NCBI GenBank assembly: GCA_947453585.1 | Contig: CANGHQ010000059.1 | Coordinates: 1 to 8,388 of the forward strand | Reading direction: 5' to 3' | Source: Burkholderiales bacterium | Lineage (GTDB): Bacteria > Pseudomonadota > Gammaproteobacteria > Burkholderiales > Burkholderiaceae_C | Length of the DNA stretch: 8,388 bases | Shown: piece by piece, positions 6,735 to 8,388 of the stretch | How the letters are laid out: each line of letters starts with the position of its first letter | How positions within the stretch are numbered: the first letter of the stretch is position 1 | Made by a program: the position numbers and the translations under genes | Notes under the pieces: generated by a model | The model's database searches: none | Told to the model about the DNA's origin: nothing | The model's input: the letters and a program-made list of their open reading frames with translations, nothing else

Positions 6735-6750
6735 CGCTTGCGCCCAAGCG
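6735..6750. repeat. Second small hairpin in the same convergent gap
   Basis: CGCTTG (6735-6740), loop CGCC and CAAGCG (6745-6750) give a 6-bp stem one base after the larger hairpin. There is no T-tract on either side. It may cooperate with the larger hairpin to protect the 3' end of the psd mRNA, or it may be chance. Confidence 0.35.
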
Positions 6751-6752
6751 GG

Positions 6753-7580
6753 CTAAGCGACTTCGGCGGTTTTTGCGGCCACAGCGCCCGATGCGACTGG
6801 CACAGCCTCTGGCACGCGCACCAAGGAACTGGGCAGGGGCAAAAAGTCCAGCACCTGGTCCCAGTAAATCAGCTCGAGGCGACCGTCCACGTGCTCTACT
6901 AGGGCGGAACGGCTTTCCACCCAGTCGCCATCGTTGCAATACAGAATGCCGTCGATCATGCGGATTTCTGCGCGGTGGATATGGCCGCACACCACGCCCT
7001 GGTAGCCACGCTTGTGCGCCTCATGGGCCAGGGCTTTTTCAAAGTCGGCAATGAAGTTCAGCGCCTTTTTGACCTTGCTTTTAAGAAAGGCCGACAAAGA
7101 CCAATACCGTAAGCCCATGCGCGCGCGCACCCGGTTGAGATGGCGGTTCAAGCGCAGGGCCAGCTCGTACAAATTGTCGCCCACATAGGCCAGCCACTTG
7201 GCGTACTTAACAACAGCATCAAAGTAGTCGCCATGGATTAGCAGCAGCTTGCGTCCATCAAGCAAGGTGTGGCTCGCCTCTTCGGTGACTTCGATGCCAC
7301 CAAAGTGGTGGCCCACAAAGCCGCGTGCAAACTCGTCGTGGTTGCCTGGGATGTAGACCACATGGCAGCCCTTGCGCGCCCGGCGCAGCAGCTTTTGCAC
7401 CACGTCGTTGTGGGCTTGCGGCCAGTACCATTTGCGGCGCAACTGCCAGCCGTCAACGATGTCGCCCACCAAATAGAGGTAGTCGCTGGTGTGGGACTTC
7501 AGGAACTCGATCAGGGCCTCGGCCTGGCAGCCGGGCGTGCCCAGGTGCAGGTCTGAAATAAATACGGCTCGGTAATGCAT
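6753..7580 (-). CDS. Metallophosphoesterase of the UDP-2,3-diacylglucosamine hydrolase (COG2908) family, PlcP-like phospholipase C candidate
   Basis: A 275-residue calcineurin-like dinuclear-metal phosphoesterase. Metal ligands are visible in order: D10 and H12 (SDLHLG), D40 (GDIVDGW), N80-H81-D82 (GNHDE), H116 (HGD), and H200 and H202 (CGHIH). The family includes LpxH, which cleaves UDP-2,3-diacylglucosamine in lipid A synthesis, and rhizobial PlcP, a phospholipase C that degrades phosphatidylcholine and phosphatidylethanolamine during phosphate starvation. The stretch WYWPQAHNDVVQKLLRRARK (51-70) and the length fit the PlcP-like branch as I remember it. The neighbouring phn, psd and glycosyltransferase genes and an upstream Pho-like box support that branch. 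The start is ATG 7580, with GAGGA at 7585-7589. The last 30 residues are low complexity. The family is secure; PlcP rather than LpxH activity is inference. Confidence 0.9.
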   Translation of the reverse strand: MHYRAVFISDLHLGTPGCQAEALIEFLKSHTSDYLYLVGDIVDGWQLRRKWYWPQAHNDVVQKLLRRARKGCHVVYIPGNHDEFARGFVGHHFGGIEVTEEASHTLLDGRKLLLIHGDYFDAVVKYAKWLAYVGDNLYELALRLNRHLNRVRARMGLRYWSLSAFLKSKVKKALNFIADFEKALAHEAHKRGYQGVVCGHIHRAEIRMIDGILYCNDGDWVESRSALVEHVDGRLELIYWDQVLDFLPLPSSLVRVPEAVPVASGAVAAKTAEVA

Positions 7581-7665
7581 CCGGTCCTCGTTGATACAGA
7601 TTGGTGGGGCTCACCCAAGGATCGGGAAGCCTCCGTTCGACCGGCTTGTAGCGTATTCAATTTGT

Positions 7666-7683
7666 ATGACTGAATGATGAAAA
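7666..7683 (-). promoter_or_regulatory. Putative Pho box and promoter upstream of the metallophosphoesterase
   Basis: On the minus strand TTTTCAT (7677-7683, 5/7), spacer CATT and CAGTCAT (7666-7672, 6/7) form a standard two-unit box. Exactly 10 bp further is TACGCT (7650-7655), a TAnnnT -10 candidate at the spacing expected for a PhoB-activated promoter. The coding start is 85 bp downstream of the box. It gives the metallophosphoesterase a promoter of its own, separate from phnN. The remainder of the 7581-7715 gap shows nothing else I can name. Confidence 0.6.
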
Positions 7684-7707
7684 CATCGCGCCGCAACAGC
7701 AGGCGCG
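7684..7707 (-). terminator. Possible phnN terminator hairpin abutting the Pho box
   Basis: On the minus strand CGCGCC (7702-7707) and GGCGCG (7687-7692) pair across a 9-base loop. A T4 run follows three bases later (7680-7683), which is also the first half of the Pho-like box. It lies just after the phnN stop. The stem is only 6 bp and the T-run is short, so termination may be partial. Confidence 0.45.
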
Positions 7708-7715
7708 CAAGCGGT

Positions 7716-8294
7716 TCAAATCGGTTCGGTGAGCCGCAGGCCGGTGCTGATCTGCAGCATCTCGCACAACCGTTGCGCCGTCGTTTCCAGCGCGTCCGCG
7801 TTGACAATGTGCAGATCCCCCGGCGCTGCGGCCACACCGGCGGATTGCGAGCGTTGTATGCGCGCCTCCATATCTTCCGCCGTTTCTCGCTGGCGCGCGG
7901 CCAGTCGCGCGCGCACCACGGCCTCGGGTGCGCTCACGTGCAGCGCGGTCATGCCCGGGAAAAGCACACGTGCCTGCGCGGCGTAGGCACGCGAACCATT
8001 CACCATCACCCAGCCACTTCGACCCGCAATTTCTTCGTGGCGCACGCCGTAGTGCAAGTCGTGCGCCTGCCAGTGCAAGGCAAAAGCACCTGCCTGCAGC
8101 AACTGCGCAAATGCATCGAAACCCACCGCCTCGTGGTTTTCGTTGGAGTTGTCTAGGCTGCGCGTGACCGTACGCCGTGCGAAGTGCAAAGCGGGTGGAG
8201 CTGGCAAGCTCTGCACATGCGCGCGCAGCCAGTTGAGCAAACTGTCCTTGCCCACGCCCGAGGGGCCCATGACGTAGATCAGCGCGGCGCTCAT
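7716..8294 (-). CDS. phnN: Ribose 1,5-bisphosphate phosphokinase PhnN
   Basis: Phosphorylates ribose 1,5-bisphosphate to PRPP, the last salvage step of C-P lyase phosphonate degradation in the cytosol. The 192-residue protein is a guanylate-kinase-like P-loop enzyme. The Walker A motif GPSGVGKDS spans residues 10-18 with K16, followed by RRTVTRS (40-46) and HWQAHDLHYGV (73-83), both typical of PhnN. The family is about 185 residues, so it is complete. ATG 8294 overlaps the stop codon of the upstream gene as ATGA, which implies translational coupling and a shared phn transcript. It is followed by a hairpin and then by the metallophosphoesterase promoter. A plain guanylate kinase is less likely given the sequence and the coupling. 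Confidence 0.93.
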   Translation of the reverse strand: MSAALIYVMGPSGVGKDSLLNWLRAHVQSLPAPPALHFARRTVTRSLDNSNENHEAVGFDAFAQLLQAGAFALHWQAHDLHYGVRHEEIAGRSGWVMVNGSRAYAAQARVLFPGMTALHVSAPEAVVRARLAARQRETAEDMEARIQRSQSAGVAAAPGDLHIVNADALETTAQRLCEMLQISTGLRLTEPI

Positions 8295-8388
8295 GGTGCA
8301 AACCCAAAACGCTCAACCCACCGAAGGTCCGTCCCTGGCGCGTCTTCGGCAAACCACGACACCGCATCAATCTGCAGGCCCTCAGACA
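8291..8388 (-). CDS. C-terminal fragment of an upstream phn-operon gene, possibly DUF1045 phosphonate-metabolism protein
   Basis: The last 32 codons of a gene entering from the right edge are visible, ending in TGA at 8291-8293, which overlaps the phnN ATG. The visible tail includes LQIDAVSWFAEDAPG and ends VERFGFAP. This resembles the C-terminus of DUF1045 proteins as I remember it (a short strand, then a PG turn, then an RF-x-L/P end). DUF1045 genes are frequent neighbours of phnN. With only 32 residues the family call is tentative; the coupling to phnN is seen directly. Confidence 0.55.
   Translation of the reverse strand, partial: SEGLQIDAVSWFAEDAPGTDLRWVERFGFAP

Noticed and set aside
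7657..8370. A 237-codon minus-strand open frame overlapping phnN
   Set aside because: It is in a different frame from phnN, which has a clear Walker A motif; the alternative is arginine and alanine rich with no motif.

Overview
The window is GC-rich, tightly packed bacterial chromosome. Codon use and the protein types (67K-type SppA, E. coli-type Psd, a PhnN plus DUF1045-like pair) suggest a betaproteobacterium, probably Comamonadaceae (Rhodoferax/Polaromonas/Acidovorax-like). That placement is inference from remembered families, not from a search. I see no rRNA, tRNA, CRISPR array, insertion sequence or phage gene.

Layout, left to right: sppA signal peptide peptidase (minus; its C-terminus lies beyond the left edge); a YkgJ-type cysteine-cluster protein (plus, TTG start); a GT4 glycosyltransferase (minus); an Mpo1/DUF962-like multi-pass membrane protein (plus); an N-terminally extended class III aminotransferase (minus); phosphatidylserine decarboxylase psd (plus); a PlcP/LpxH-like metallophosphoesterase (minus); phnN (minus); and the last 32 codons of a DUF1045-like gene that overlaps phnN by ATGA (minus, open at the right edge). 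Apart from the last two, neighbouring genes alternate strand, so nearly every gene needs its own promoter.

The main observation is in the short intergenic gaps. Four of them carry direct repeats of a CTGTCAT-like heptamer at exactly 11-bp spacing, the architecture of a PhoB-binding Pho box. They lie upstream of the YkgJ-like gene (up to five units, plus strand), the glycosyltransferase (three units, minus strand), the Mpo1-like gene (two units, plus strand) and the metallophosphoesterase (two units, minus strand). A weaker three-unit version overlaps the psd start and points toward the aminotransferase. The right edge is the tail of what looks like a phosphonate-utilisation (phn) operon, itself a classical Pho function.

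Read together, the window looks like a phosphate-starvation membrane-remodelling island. A PlcP-like phospholipase C would cleave phosphatidylethanolamine made through Psd. The glycosyltransferase would cap the released diacylglycerol with sugar to make a phosphorus-free glycolipid. The Mpo1-like protein, the aminotransferase and the cysteine-cluster protein would be uncharacterised partners. The PlcP plus glycosyltransferase logic is known from alphaproteobacteria; the extra three genes and the one-box-per-gene arrangement are what may be new. All regulatory claims rest on motif reading by eye.
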